5,498 bases of DNA from Bacillota bacterium (lineage in GTDB: Bacteria; Bacillota_E; JAJZYS01; JAILZS01), in assembly GCA_021817625.1 (NCBI GenBank), contig JAKASY010000171.1, positions 1 to 5,498 of the forward strand, read 5' to 3'. The number at the start of each line of letters is the position of its first letter. The stretch's first letter is position 1. This document shows, piece after piece, positions 1 to 5,400 of the stretch. Made by a program: the position numbers and the translations under genes. Below the pieces are notes generated by a model that had not been told where the DNA came from, made no database searches, and saw only the letters and a list, made by a program, of their open reading frames with translations.

Positions 1-1590
1 GACCTCGCCGAGGACGCGCGCCCCCTGGTCCGTCTGCTCGATGACGACAAAGTTCTCGCCCGGCCCGGAGCGCAGCGACACGGCCTGCGCCGGGTAGCCG
101 TCCGTGGCCCAGTAGTAGCGGCCGCCCGTGTGGCGAAGGATGCCGGCCTGGTCCAGGGAGTCGAGCATCTCGGGCGTGGTGGCGACCGAGAAGCGGTCGT
201 CGGTGGCGAATGGTAGCTCGAAGGCGGCGCACTTGAGGTGGTCCATGAGGATGTAACGGTTGTCTGGATTGATCGTCGGCGCCTCCGGGCTCTGGCCGTG
301 GAGGTAGGCGGGGTGGTCGGCCAGATACTGGTCGAGAGGCGAGGGGGTCGCCAGGAGGAACACCGCCGACACCTCGCCGCGCCGACCAGCCCGGCCCGCC
401 TCCTGCCAGAGCGACGCGATCGTGCCCGGGTAGCCGAGCACGACGGCGGTATCGAGGGCGCCGATGTCGACCCCGAGCTCCAGGGCGTTGGTCGACACGA
501 CGCAGCGCAGGTCGCCGTCGCGCAGCGCCGCCTCGATCGCCCGGCGCTCGCTCGGCAGGTAGCCGCCGCGGTAACCTTCGACGCTCTTCGTCCCAAGGCG
601 CTCCTTGAGGGCGCGCGTATGGAGCTCCACCCCCTGGCGGCTGCGGCAGAACATGATCGTCGCGATGCCGCTGCGCGCTAGGCGGTACACGAGGTCGTCC
701 GCCAGGGCGGCGGCGCTCTGCCGCCGCCCCGTGGCCGCGTCGATGAGGCGGGGGCGCAGCAGCACCACATGGCGCTCGCCGCGCGGCGCGCCGCTCTCGC
801 GCACGACGCGCACGGGCGCGTCGAACAGACGGGACGCGAAGCCCTCCGCCTCGCTCACGGTCGCCGACGTGGCGAGAAACTGGGGGTTCGAGCCGTAGAA
901 CTCGCACAGGCGGCGAAGTCGGCGCAGCACCTGTGCGACGTGGGCGCCGAACACGCCGCGGTAGGTGTGGAGCTCGTCTACGACGACGTAGCGCAGGTGC
1001 TCGAACAGGTGCACCCACTGCGTGTGGTGCGGGAGGATCGCGGCGTGCAGCATGTCGGGGTTCGTGAGCACCACATGGCCGGCACGGCGTAGGTGGCGGC
1101 GCTCGGTGGGCGGCGTGTCGCCGTCGTAGGTGCCCATGCCGAAGCCGGGGCCGAGCGCCGCCATGTCGCCGGCCAAGGCGGCCAGCTGGTCCTGGGCGAG
1201 CGCTTTCGTCGGAAACAGCATAAGGGCGCGGGCCTCCGGGCTCTCGGCCAGGCTCTGCAGCACGGGCAGAGCGTAGCCCAGGCTCTTTCCGGACGCGGTC
1301 GGGGTGAGGCTCACGACGTTGTGGCCGGCGCGCGCCAAGGCGTACGCCTCGGCCTGGTGGCTGTAAAGCTGGCGAACGCCGCGCTCCTGCAGGCGCGCGG
1401 CAAGGCGCGGGTCGAGATCCTCCGGCAGGTCGGTGAGACGAGCCGGCTCGGCCGGCAGCACGCGCCAGTCGGCCACCGTCTCGCGAAACGTCGCGTCGGC
1501 CGCGAGAGCGTCCAAAACCTGGCTCAGCTGCAACGCCTGACCCTCCCGGAGCCGCGACCGCGAGTCGCGCTGCGCCAGGGTTCGGTCCAT
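1..1590 (-). CDS. mrfA: MrfA/YprA-type DEAD/DEAH-box helicase, 3'-truncated by the window edge
   Basis: This encodes the N-terminal 530 residues of a superfamily 2 helicase of the MrfA (YprA) family. In Bacillus subtilis, MrfA works with the exonuclease MrfB in repair of mitomycin C damage. Visible motifs in order are: YSHQAEA (76-82), motif I TPTASGKS (96-103), PTKALAQDQ (127-135), TNPDML (176-181), motif II DELH (205-208), SAT (242-244), MFCRSR (313-318), TNALELGVDIG (367-377) and motif VI QEAGRAGRRG (396-405). The stretch DELHTYRGVFGAHVA (205-219) and the NPDNRYILMDHLKCAAFELP segment (441-460) separate this family from RecQ and ordinary DEAD helicases. Family members are about 750 residues and end in a Cys-rich zinc-binding domain (DUF1998/MZB), which would lie left of position 1. 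The ATG at 1590 has GGAGGA 11 bases upstream. Motif I has Pro97 where Gly is usual. No MrfB-like gene is visible, but the downstream side is not in the window. Family call firm; DNA-repair role inferred from the family. Confidence 0.93.
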   Translation of the reverse strand, partial: MDRTLAQRDSRSRLREGQALQLSQVLDALAADATFRETVADWRVLPAEPARLTDLPEDLDPRLAARLQERGVRQLYSHQAEAYALARAGHNVVSLTPTASGKSLGYALPVLQSLAESPEARALMLFPTKALAQDQLAALAGDMAALGPGFGMGTYDGDTPPTERRHLRRAGHVVLTNPDMLHAAILPHHTQWVHLFEHLRYVVVDELHTYRGVFGAHVAQVLRRLRRLCEFYGSNPQFLATSATVSEAEGFASRLFDAPVRVVRESGAPRGERHVVLLRPRLIDAATGRRQSAAALADDLVYRLARSGIATIMFCRSRQGVELHTRALKERLGTKSVEGYRGGYLPSERRAIEAALRDGDLRCVVSTNALELGVDIGALDTAVVLGYPGTIASLWQEAGRAGRRGEVSAVFLLATPSPLDQYLADHPAYLHGQSPEAPTINPDNRYILMDHLKCAAFELPFATDDRFSVATTPEMLDSLDQAGILRHTGGRYYWATDGYPAQAVSLRSGPGENFVVIEQTDQGARVLGEV

Positions 1591-1601
1591 GCCTGTCGGA
1601 T

Positions 1602-1607
1602 TCCTCC
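1602..1607 (-). promoter_or_regulatory. Ribosome binding site of the mrfA-like helicase
   Basis: On the minus strand this reads GGAGGA, 11 bases before the ATG at 1590. It is a near-complete Shine-Dalgarno sequence and supports that ATG as the start. The family's N-terminal homology also begins shortly after it. Confidence 0.7.
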
Positions 1608-1727
1608 GGTTGCCTTTGCCGTGGAGCGACGGCGGGCTCGCGCGCCGGTCGTGTCGGCCGCGGCGTCGTGGGGGAGCTACTGGGCCGGGCCGGGCAGCGG
1701 CGCGCCTGCTGTCGGGACGTTGTCGAT

Positions 1728-1739
1728 GCCGTCGACGGC
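1728..1739. repeat. Perfect 12-base palindrome
   Basis: GCCGTCGACGGC is its own reverse complement. It lies about 140 bases upstream of the mrfA-like start. It could be a protein-binding site, but in DNA this GC-rich short palindromes arise by chance, so no function is assigned. Confidence 0.4.
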
Positions 1740-1811
1740 CGTGCCTCGCCTTCGCCTACGTCGGCGGCCGCGGCCCGGAGCAGCACCGCGCGACGCGGCG
1801 AGGCCTTCTTC

Positions 1812-1832
1812 CCCGCCCAGACGACGGGCGGG
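1812..1832. repeat. GC-only 7-bp hairpin (CCCGCCC / GGGCGGG, 7-base loop)
   Basis: Arms at 1812-1818 and 1826-1832 are perfectly complementary around a 7-base loop. The hairpin is about 95 bases past the stop codon of the yaaL-like gene on the minus strand. It could slow RNA polymerase, but neither strand has a run of T after it, so it does not meet the usual form of an intrinsic terminator. Confidence 0.35.
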
Positions 1833-1882
1833 TGTACCCGCGCCAGGCGGCCGACCGAGCAACGCAGCGAAGCGCACATAAG

Positions 1883-1904
1883 CGCCCGCCGGCGTCGACG
1901 GGCG
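1883..1904. repeat. 6-bp hairpin (CGCCCG / CGGGCG, 10-base loop) downstream of the yaaL-like gene
   Basis: Arms at 1883-1888 and 1899-1904 pair perfectly. It starts about 21 bases after the yaaL-like stop codon on the minus strand, where a terminator would be expected. No T-tract follows, so terminator function is only a weak possibility. Confidence 0.25.
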
Positions 1905-1925
1905 TGTTTCGGCCGCAGGATCGCT

Positions 1926-2141
1926 CTAGCGCACGGCCACGCGCTGCGCGCCCGCGCGAAGAGGCGTGAGCGCGTGCACGAGACGCATCTCTGCGGCGCG
2001 CAGCCGGTACACGGCCTCGTCGACAAGGCAGGGCTCGGACACCCAATCAAACCACTGCCGTGCCGCTTCCAACTCCTGGCGCGCCACCTCGACCGCCTGG
2101 ATGTCGTCGGTGCAAGGCGACACGACCGGCTCGCGGACCAT
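1926..2141 (-). CDS. yaaL: YaaL-like DUF2508 family small protein
   Basis: This is a complete 71-residue protein, close in length to Bacillus subtilis YaaL (about 74). Family resemblance lies in the pattern of an acidic/amphipathic N-terminal helix (13-33), then DWVSEPCLVDEAVYRL (32-47) and AAEMRLVHAL (49-58). This matches the usual form W/F-x-x-V-x-D/E-P-x-L-V/I-D-x-A-I/V-Y-x-L-x-A-A-E in DUF2508 proteins. It is probably a small soluble two-helix protein. No biochemical function is known to me. In many Bacillota it sits between recR and bofA in the dnaX-recR cluster; neither is seen here, so it is displaced from that context or the cluster is broken up. The ATG at 2141 follows a strong GAGGGGGAG Shine-Dalgarno. 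It is divergent from the plus-strand gene set at 2382. Family call is from memory of the pattern, not a search. Confidence 0.75.
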   Translation of the reverse strand: MVREPVVSPCTDDIQAVEVARQELEAARQWFDWVSEPCLVDEAVYRLRAAEMRLVHALTPLRAGAQRVAVR

Positions 2142-2146
2142 CGACG

Positions 2147-2155
2147 CTCCCCCTC
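2147..2155 (-). promoter_or_regulatory. Ribosome binding site of the yaaL-like gene
   Basis: The minus strand reads GAGGGGGAG, ending 5 bases before the ATG at 2141. This purine run supports the start and shows that the small gene is probably translated. Confidence 0.65.
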
Positions 2156-2197
2156 GATCGCCGAGCGCTGGCGAAAGCCGGCGTTCGGACCAGGAAT

Positions 2198-2232
2198 TTG
2201 ACCGTGAACTCGGCGCGTCCCCATGCTACGCT
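2198..2232 (+). promoter_or_regulatory. Weak candidate promoter for the plus-strand gene set
   Basis: TTGACC (2198-2203) matches the -35 consensus at five of six bases. TGCTACGCT (2224-2232) has the TGn extended -10 form followed by TAnnnT. The spacing between them is 23 bases, longer than the ideal 17. The poorer hexamer GTGAAC (2204-2209) would give 17. Either way the transcript would carry a leader of roughly 140 bases that includes the stem-loop at 2322-2362. The assignment is tentative. Confidence 0.25.
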
Positions 2233-2321
2233 GCGGCCGGATGACGCGGCGTCGAACGGCGGCGGCTGCGGCGTGCAATCGTCGGCGCAAGACGACACGC
2301 GCGCCCTGCCGGTAGGTTATG

Positions 2322-2362
2322 CGCTTGCGTGCGCGTTGATGTCGGCTGGACACACGCAAGTG
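2322..2362 (+). repeat. Inverted repeat / stem-loop immediately before a Shine-Dalgarno
   Basis: CGCTTGCGTG (2322-2331) and CACGCAAGTG (2353-2362) are inverted copies. Eight base pairs are perfect in DNA, and in RNA the arms make a 10-bp stem with one G-U pair. The 21-base loop is at 2332-2352. The stem ends one base before the AAGGAGG at 2364-2370. It could be an RNA structure that affects translation of the first gene, or a two-fold operator for a DNA-binding regulator. The pairing is directly visible; the role is inferred. Confidence 0.45.
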
Positions 2363-2363
2363 G

Positions 2364-2370
2364 AAGGAGG
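2364..2370 (+). promoter_or_regulatory. Ribosome binding site that favours the TTG start at 2382
   Basis: AAGGAGG is a near-perfect Shine-Dalgarno. It is 11 bases before TTG at 2382 and 17 bases before the in-frame ATG at 2388. The spacing favours the TTG, although ATG cannot be excluded. The two differ by only two residues. Confidence 0.6.
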
Positions 2371-2381
2371 CGACGACGGCG

Positions 2382-2918
2382 TTGGCGATGGCGAGGCGCG
2401 TCGCGGCAGGGATCCTGGCCCTGGTGGCGACCTTCGGCCTGCTCACGGCGGGTGCCGCGGTGGCGCACGAGGCGACCGTGACCTCGCCGGTCGCGCGCGC
2501 CATGCGCATGCGCGGCGTGAGCGCCTATCGCCTTGACACGGCGTCCCAGGCGCCGGCCCTGACCGTCGACATGACGAACGGTGTCGATCTCGAAGCGATG
2601 TGCCAGGCGCTGTCCGGCCGGCTCGTCCCGGTGTTCGGGCAGGCGCCGGCCATCACCCCGATCGGTCCCGGCCAATCGCGCCTGCGCGGCCTCGTCGAGG
2701 CCGCCGCCGTGCCGGTCGCCCAGGGCATCGCGACCGGGCAGTTCGTGGCCATGGCGGACGCCGTGCGCTCGCTCGCTGCGAAGGACGGCGTGCGCGCGCG
2801 CGTCGAGGTGGACACGAGCGCCGTTTACGTGACCCTCGTGCCACGCCATGGCAGCGAGGCGTACGCCGTGTTCACGCGCCCGCCGCAGGCCGCGGGCGCG
2901 GCGGGGGCGCCAGCGTGA
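2382..2918 (+). CDS. Unrecognised exported or membrane-anchored protein, translationally coupled to the FtsH-like protease
   Basis: This 178-residue protein has no family I recognise. Its N-terminus is a clear Sec-type signal: two arginines (5-6), a hydrophobic core (about 7-25) and an Ala-Val-Ala site near 26-28 followed by His-Glu. It is therefore exported or anchored outside the membrane. The mature part looks like a soluble alpha/beta domain. Strand-like segments at about 58-64 and 140-153 (RARVEVDTSAVYVTLVPR) and helix-rich stretches at about 69-80 and 120-133 are visible. It ends in an Ala/Gly/Pro-rich tail. There is a single cysteine (Cys74). Third codon positions are strongly G/C, as in the neighbouring genes. 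Its TGA overlaps the next gene's GTG, which suggests coupled translation and perhaps a shared task with the membrane protease, as substrate, adaptor or inhibitor. This is inferred from context only. The start is TTG 2382 by Shine-Dalgarno spacing; ATG 2388 is the alternative. Confidence 0.8.
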   Translation: MAMARRVAAGILALVATFGLLTAGAAVAHEATVTSPVARAMRMRGVSAYRLDTASQAPALTVDMTNGVDLEAMCQALSGRLVPVFGQAPAITPIGPGQSRLRGLVEAAAVPVAQGIATGQFVAMADAVRSLAAKDGVRARVEVDTSAVYVTLVPRHGSEAYAVFTRPPQAAGAAGAPA

Positions 2919-4441
2919 GCCGCTGGCCGGTGGAGTGGGGTGTCGGCGCCGTCCTGGGCGCGGCGGCGTTCATGCTCGTCCGCGGTGTGAGCCCCGTGCC
3001 GCTCCTCGTCGTGGGCGGCCTGGCCCTGGCGCTCGCCAGCACGCCGCGCGTTCGTCAGGCGATCGCGGGTCTGCGGCGGCGTGAGCGCGGCGTGCCGCGC
3101 GGCGACGTGACATTTGAGCGGATCGGCGGGCAAGAGGCGGCCAAGCGGGAGCTGCGTGAGGCGCTCGACTTCCTGCGCGCGCCCGAGGCGGCGCTGCGGC
3201 TGGGCGTGCGGCCGCTGCGCGGCGTGCTTCTGGCGGGCCCTCCGGGCACGGGAAAGACGATGCTGGCGAAGGCCGCCGCGCGCTACACGAACAGCGCGTT
3301 CGTGGCCGCGGCGGGCTCCGAGTTCATCGAGATGTATGCGGGCGTCGGTGCCCAGCGCGTGCGCGACCTGTTTGCGCGTGCGCGTCAGAGCGCCCGCGAC
3401 CTGGGCCTCGCCAGCGCGATCGTGTTCGTGGACGAGATGGACGTGCTCGGCGCCAAGCGTGGCGGTGAGCGCGGCCACCTCGAGTACGACCAGACGCTCA
3501 ACCAGCTGCTCGTCGAGATGGACGGCATGAGCGCGGCGGACATGGCGCCGGTCGAGGCCGGCGACGACGTCACGGTGCTCGTGATCGGCGCGACGAACCG
3601 GCCTGACCTCCTGGACGAGGCGCTCACGCGTCCGGGCCGCTTCGACCGTGTCGTGCGCGTGGACCTGCCTGATCGCGCCGCGCGCCTGGAGATCCTCCGC
3701 CTCAAGGCGGGCGGACGCGCGCTCGCGGACGACGTCGACCTCGAGAGGCTGGCGCGCGAGACATTCGGCATGTCCGGCGCGCACCTCGAGAGCCTGATGA
3801 ACGAGGCGGCGATCCTCGCCCTGCGCGCCGGCGCCGAGCGCATCTCGCAGGCCCACCTGGATGAGGCGGTTGAGAAGGTGATGATGGGCGAGCGCATGGA
3901 CCGGGTGCCGGAGCCGGAGGAGCTGCGGCGCGTGGCCGTGCACGAGGGCGGGCACGCCCTCGTGGCGGAGGTTCTGCGTCCCGGGTCGGTCGCGTCGATC
4001 ACGGTGACGTCGCGCGGTCGCGCCCTCGGCTACGTGCGCCAAAGCCCAAGCGCCGACAGCTTCCTGCGAACCGAGGGCGAGCTGCGGGACGACATCGCGG
4101 TGGCGCTGGCGGGGGCTGTCGCGGAGGAGTGCGTGCTCGGCTCGCGCTCGACCGGGGCGCAGAGCGACCTCGGCCAGGCGGGCGCCCAGGCGCGGGCCAT
4201 CGTGCTGTCGGGCATGAGCGCACTCGGCACCGTGAGCGAGGAGACCATCCCGGGCGATGTGCTGCACCGGGCGGTGAGCGACGTGCTGGCGAGCGAGGAG
4301 GCGCGCGTGCGGGCGCTGGTCACGCAGCATCGCGGCGCCCTTGAGACCCTGGCCGAGCGCCTGCTGCGCGAGGAGCGCCTCGACGGTAGCGCGATGCGCG
4401 CGCTCCTGGGCGACGGCGGCGAGCGCGAGCGGGCCGGCTAG
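2915..4441 (+). CDS. Short FtsH-like membrane AAA+ zinc metalloprotease (peptidase M41)
   Basis: This 508-residue protein has the FtsH layout: ATP-driven unfolding and degradation of proteins at the cytoplasmic face of the membrane, normally as a hexamer. Two hydrophobic segments (about 5-22 and 26-42) are separated only by a few residues, so the usual extracytoplasmic domain of about 70 residues is absent. This accounts for much of the shortfall against typical FtsH (about 610-650). The AAA+ domain shows Walker A GPPGTGKT (108-115), pore loop MYAGVG (140-145), Walker B IVFVDE (169-174), sensor-1 ATNRPD (226-231) and arginine fingers Arg242 and Arg245 in RPGRFDR. The protease domain has HEGGH (343-347) and the third zinc ligand Asp418 in STGAQSDL. 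All catalytic residues are present, so it should be active. The GTG start at 2915 overlaps the upstream stop (GTGA), with a G-run (2903-2907) as a plausible ribosome site. It is likely a paralogue rather than the housekeeping FtsH, so no symbol is given. Confidence 0.93.
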   Translation: MSRWPVEWGVGAVLGAAAFMLVRGVSPVPLLVVGGLALALASTPRVRQAIAGLRRRERGVPRGDVTFERIGGQEAAKRELREALDFLRAPEAALRLGVRPLRGVLLAGPPGTGKTMLAKAAARYTNSAFVAAAGSEFIEMYAGVGAQRVRDLFARARQSARDLGLASAIVFVDEMDVLGAKRGGERGHLEYDQTLNQLLVEMDGMSAADMAPVEAGDDVTVLVIGATNRPDLLDEALTRPGRFDRVVRVDLPDRAARLEILRLKAGGRALADDVDLERLARETFGMSGAHLESLMNEAAILALRAGAERISQAHLDEAVEKVMMGERMDRVPEPEELRRVAVHEGGHALVAEVLRPGSVASITVTSRGRALGYVRQSPSADSFLRTEGELRDDIAVALAGAVAEECVLGSRSTGAQSDLGQAGAQARAIVLSGMSALGTVSEETIPGDVLHRAVSDVLASEEARVRALVTQHRGALETLAERLLREERLDGSAMRALLGDGGERERAG

Positions 4442-4488
4442 GCGGGGGCTGCGGCAGGTCGCCGGATGGCGCGTAGCGAAGCCCGCGC

Positions 4489-4494
4489 GGGAGG
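4489..4494 (+). promoter_or_regulatory. Ribosome binding site that favours the GTG start of cinA
   Basis: GGGAGG lies 7 bases before GTG at 4502. The upstream in-frame ATG at 4466 has only a weak GCAGG before it. Starting there would add 12 residues with no counterpart in the family, so 4502 is preferred. Confidence 0.6.
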
Positions 4495-4501
4495 CGTTGG
4501 G

Positions 4502-5392
4502 GTGGCTGAGGCTCGCTTGGTGCGGGTATCGATCCTGTCCGTGGGCAGCGAGGTCACGTCCGGAGACGTGGTCGACACGAACGCGAGCGCCCTCGCGCAG
4601 GCGTTCACGGAGCGCGCCTGCCGGGTGGTCGCGCACCGCGCCGTGCGGGATGACATGGGGGCGATCGTCGACGCCTTCGAGCGCGCCGTGGCCGAGGCCG
4701 ACGTCGTGGTGGCCACGGGCGGCCTCGGGCCCACGGCCGACGACATCACGCGCGACGCCCTGGCCGCGGCGCTCGGCCGTCCCCTGGTCACCGACGAGGC
4801 CGTGGCGGAGTCGCTGCGTGAGCGGTACCGGCGCCTCGGGCGGCCTATGCCGGAGGAGAACCTGCGTCAGGCCCGGCTGCCCGAGGGCGGCGAGATGGTG
4901 TCCAATCCCCACGGCACCGCGCCAGGCATCCACGTCCGCACTGGTGCCGGGGTGGACGTCTTCCTCCTGCCCGGGCCGCCGCGCGAGATGCTGCCCATGG
5001 CCGAGCGCGTGATGGGGTGGGTGGCGCCAGATGCCGCCGCCGTGCGACGCACGCTGCGGGTGAACGGGGTGGGCGAGAGTCAGGTGGACGAGTGGCTGGC
5101 GGACCTCATGAGCGACGCCAACCCCTCGCTGCGGCCGTACGCCAAGGATCTCGAGGTGCACCTCAGGCTCGTGGCGCGCGCGGCCAGCCTAGCCCAGGCC
5201 GAGGCCCTCGCCGACGGGGTGGAGGCCGAAGTCGCGCGTCGCCTGGGAGCGAGCCTGTATGCCCGGCGGGGCGAGACGCTGGAGGAGGTGGCGGTCGCGG
5301 CCCTCGCCTCCCGCGGGCTCACCGTCGCGTTCGCCGAGAGCCTCACCGCCGGCCTGGCGAGTGGCCGCATGGCCTCGGTGCCCGGGGCGTCG
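4502..5392 (+). CDS. cinA: CinA family protein, broken in its C-terminal amidohydrolase domain
   Basis: CinA proteins join an N-terminal molybdopterin-binding-fold domain (ADP-ribose pyrophosphatase activity in some members) to a C-terminal NMN deamidase domain used in pyridine nucleotide salvage. Family motifs are clear: ILSVGSEVTSGDVVDTNA (11-28), ATGGLGPTADDITRDA (71-86), NPHGTAPG (135-142), LPGPPREM (156-163), GVGESQVDEWLADL (189-202) and NPSLRPYAKDLEVHLRL (207-223). The C-terminal domain begins with TVAFAESLTAG (274-284) and reaches VPGAS (293-297), then homology stops at about 5392. The expected next segment (glycine-rich, ending in a Val-Ala-Tyr type motif) and about 110 further residues are missing. 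The frame itself stays open to the window end (35 extra residues rich in Arg/Pro/Ser) with no CinA character, so the last trusted codon is used as the end. It follows the FtsH-like gene by 60 bases and is probably co-transcribed with it. The start is GTG 4502; ATG 4466 is possible. Confidence 0.9.
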
Positions 5393-5400
5393 ACGGGACC
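5381..5400. other. Apparent junction between cinA and an unrelated gene fragment
   Basis: Left of about 5392 the plus strand encodes conserved CinA. Right of about 5393 the minus strand encodes an RmlD-type N-terminus, and the plus strand no longer matches CinA. Both genes are cut inside a conserved domain, which natural convergent genes would not show. The exact breakpoint cannot be fixed because the bases around it can be read in both genes. Causes could be a chimeric assembly, a deletion/inversion or a recombination event. Confidence 0.65.

Larger units (their letters stand above)
1591..1925. other. 335-base gap between the yaaL-like and mrfA-like genes
   Basis: No gene is supported here. 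Several open frames cross it on both strands, but all are Arg/Ala/Pro-rich with no recognisable family. One minus-strand frame has good third-position GC in its first half (from the ATG near 1880) and a different frame looks better in its second half (ending with the stop near 1677). A decayed or frameshifted small gene is therefore possible but unproven. Structures present are a perfect 12-base palindrome at 1728-1739 and GC-rich hairpins at 1812-1832 and 1883-1904. None has a T-tract after it, so a conventional terminator is not evident. The mrfA promoter should lie here, but no good -10/-35 pair was found. Confidence 0.5.
2142..2381. other. 240-base divergent intergenic region
   Basis: This lies between the divergent yaaL-like gene and the plus-strand gene starting at 2382, so promoters for both directions are expected here. 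It holds a weak plus-strand promoter candidate (2198-2232), a long inverted repeat (2322-2362) and the Shine-Dalgarno sequences of the two flanking genes. No convincing minus-strand -10/-35 pair was found. Open frames that cross it have no recognisable product. Confidence 0.6.

Noticed and set aside
1812..1832. GC hairpin as an intrinsic terminator
   Set aside because: The stem is strong but there is no T-rich tract on either strand, so it is listed only as a repeat.
1093..1881. A 262-codon plus-strand frame over the start of the helicase gene and the gap
   Set aside because: Most of it is antisense to conserved helicase motifs, and the remainder is Arg/Pro-rich low-complexity sequence. No ribosome site or family resemblance was seen.
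2311..2320. TAGGTTAT as a -10 element for the plus-strand genes
   Set aside because: Only a loose match to the consensus, and no -35-like hexamer lies at the right distance upstream.
2600..2914. Upstream extension of the FtsH-like frame by 105 codons
   Set aside because: The extension is Arg-rich and overlaps the exported-protein gene in another frame. FtsH-like homology and the membrane segments begin right after the GTG at 2915, which overlaps the upstream stop codon.
2825..5161. A 778-codon open frame on the minus strand, antisense to three plus-strand genes
   Set aside because: It is His/Arg/Ala-rich with no family motifs and lies wholly opposite genes with full, conserved motif sets. 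Long antisense open frames are expected in DNA with such strong third-position GC bias.
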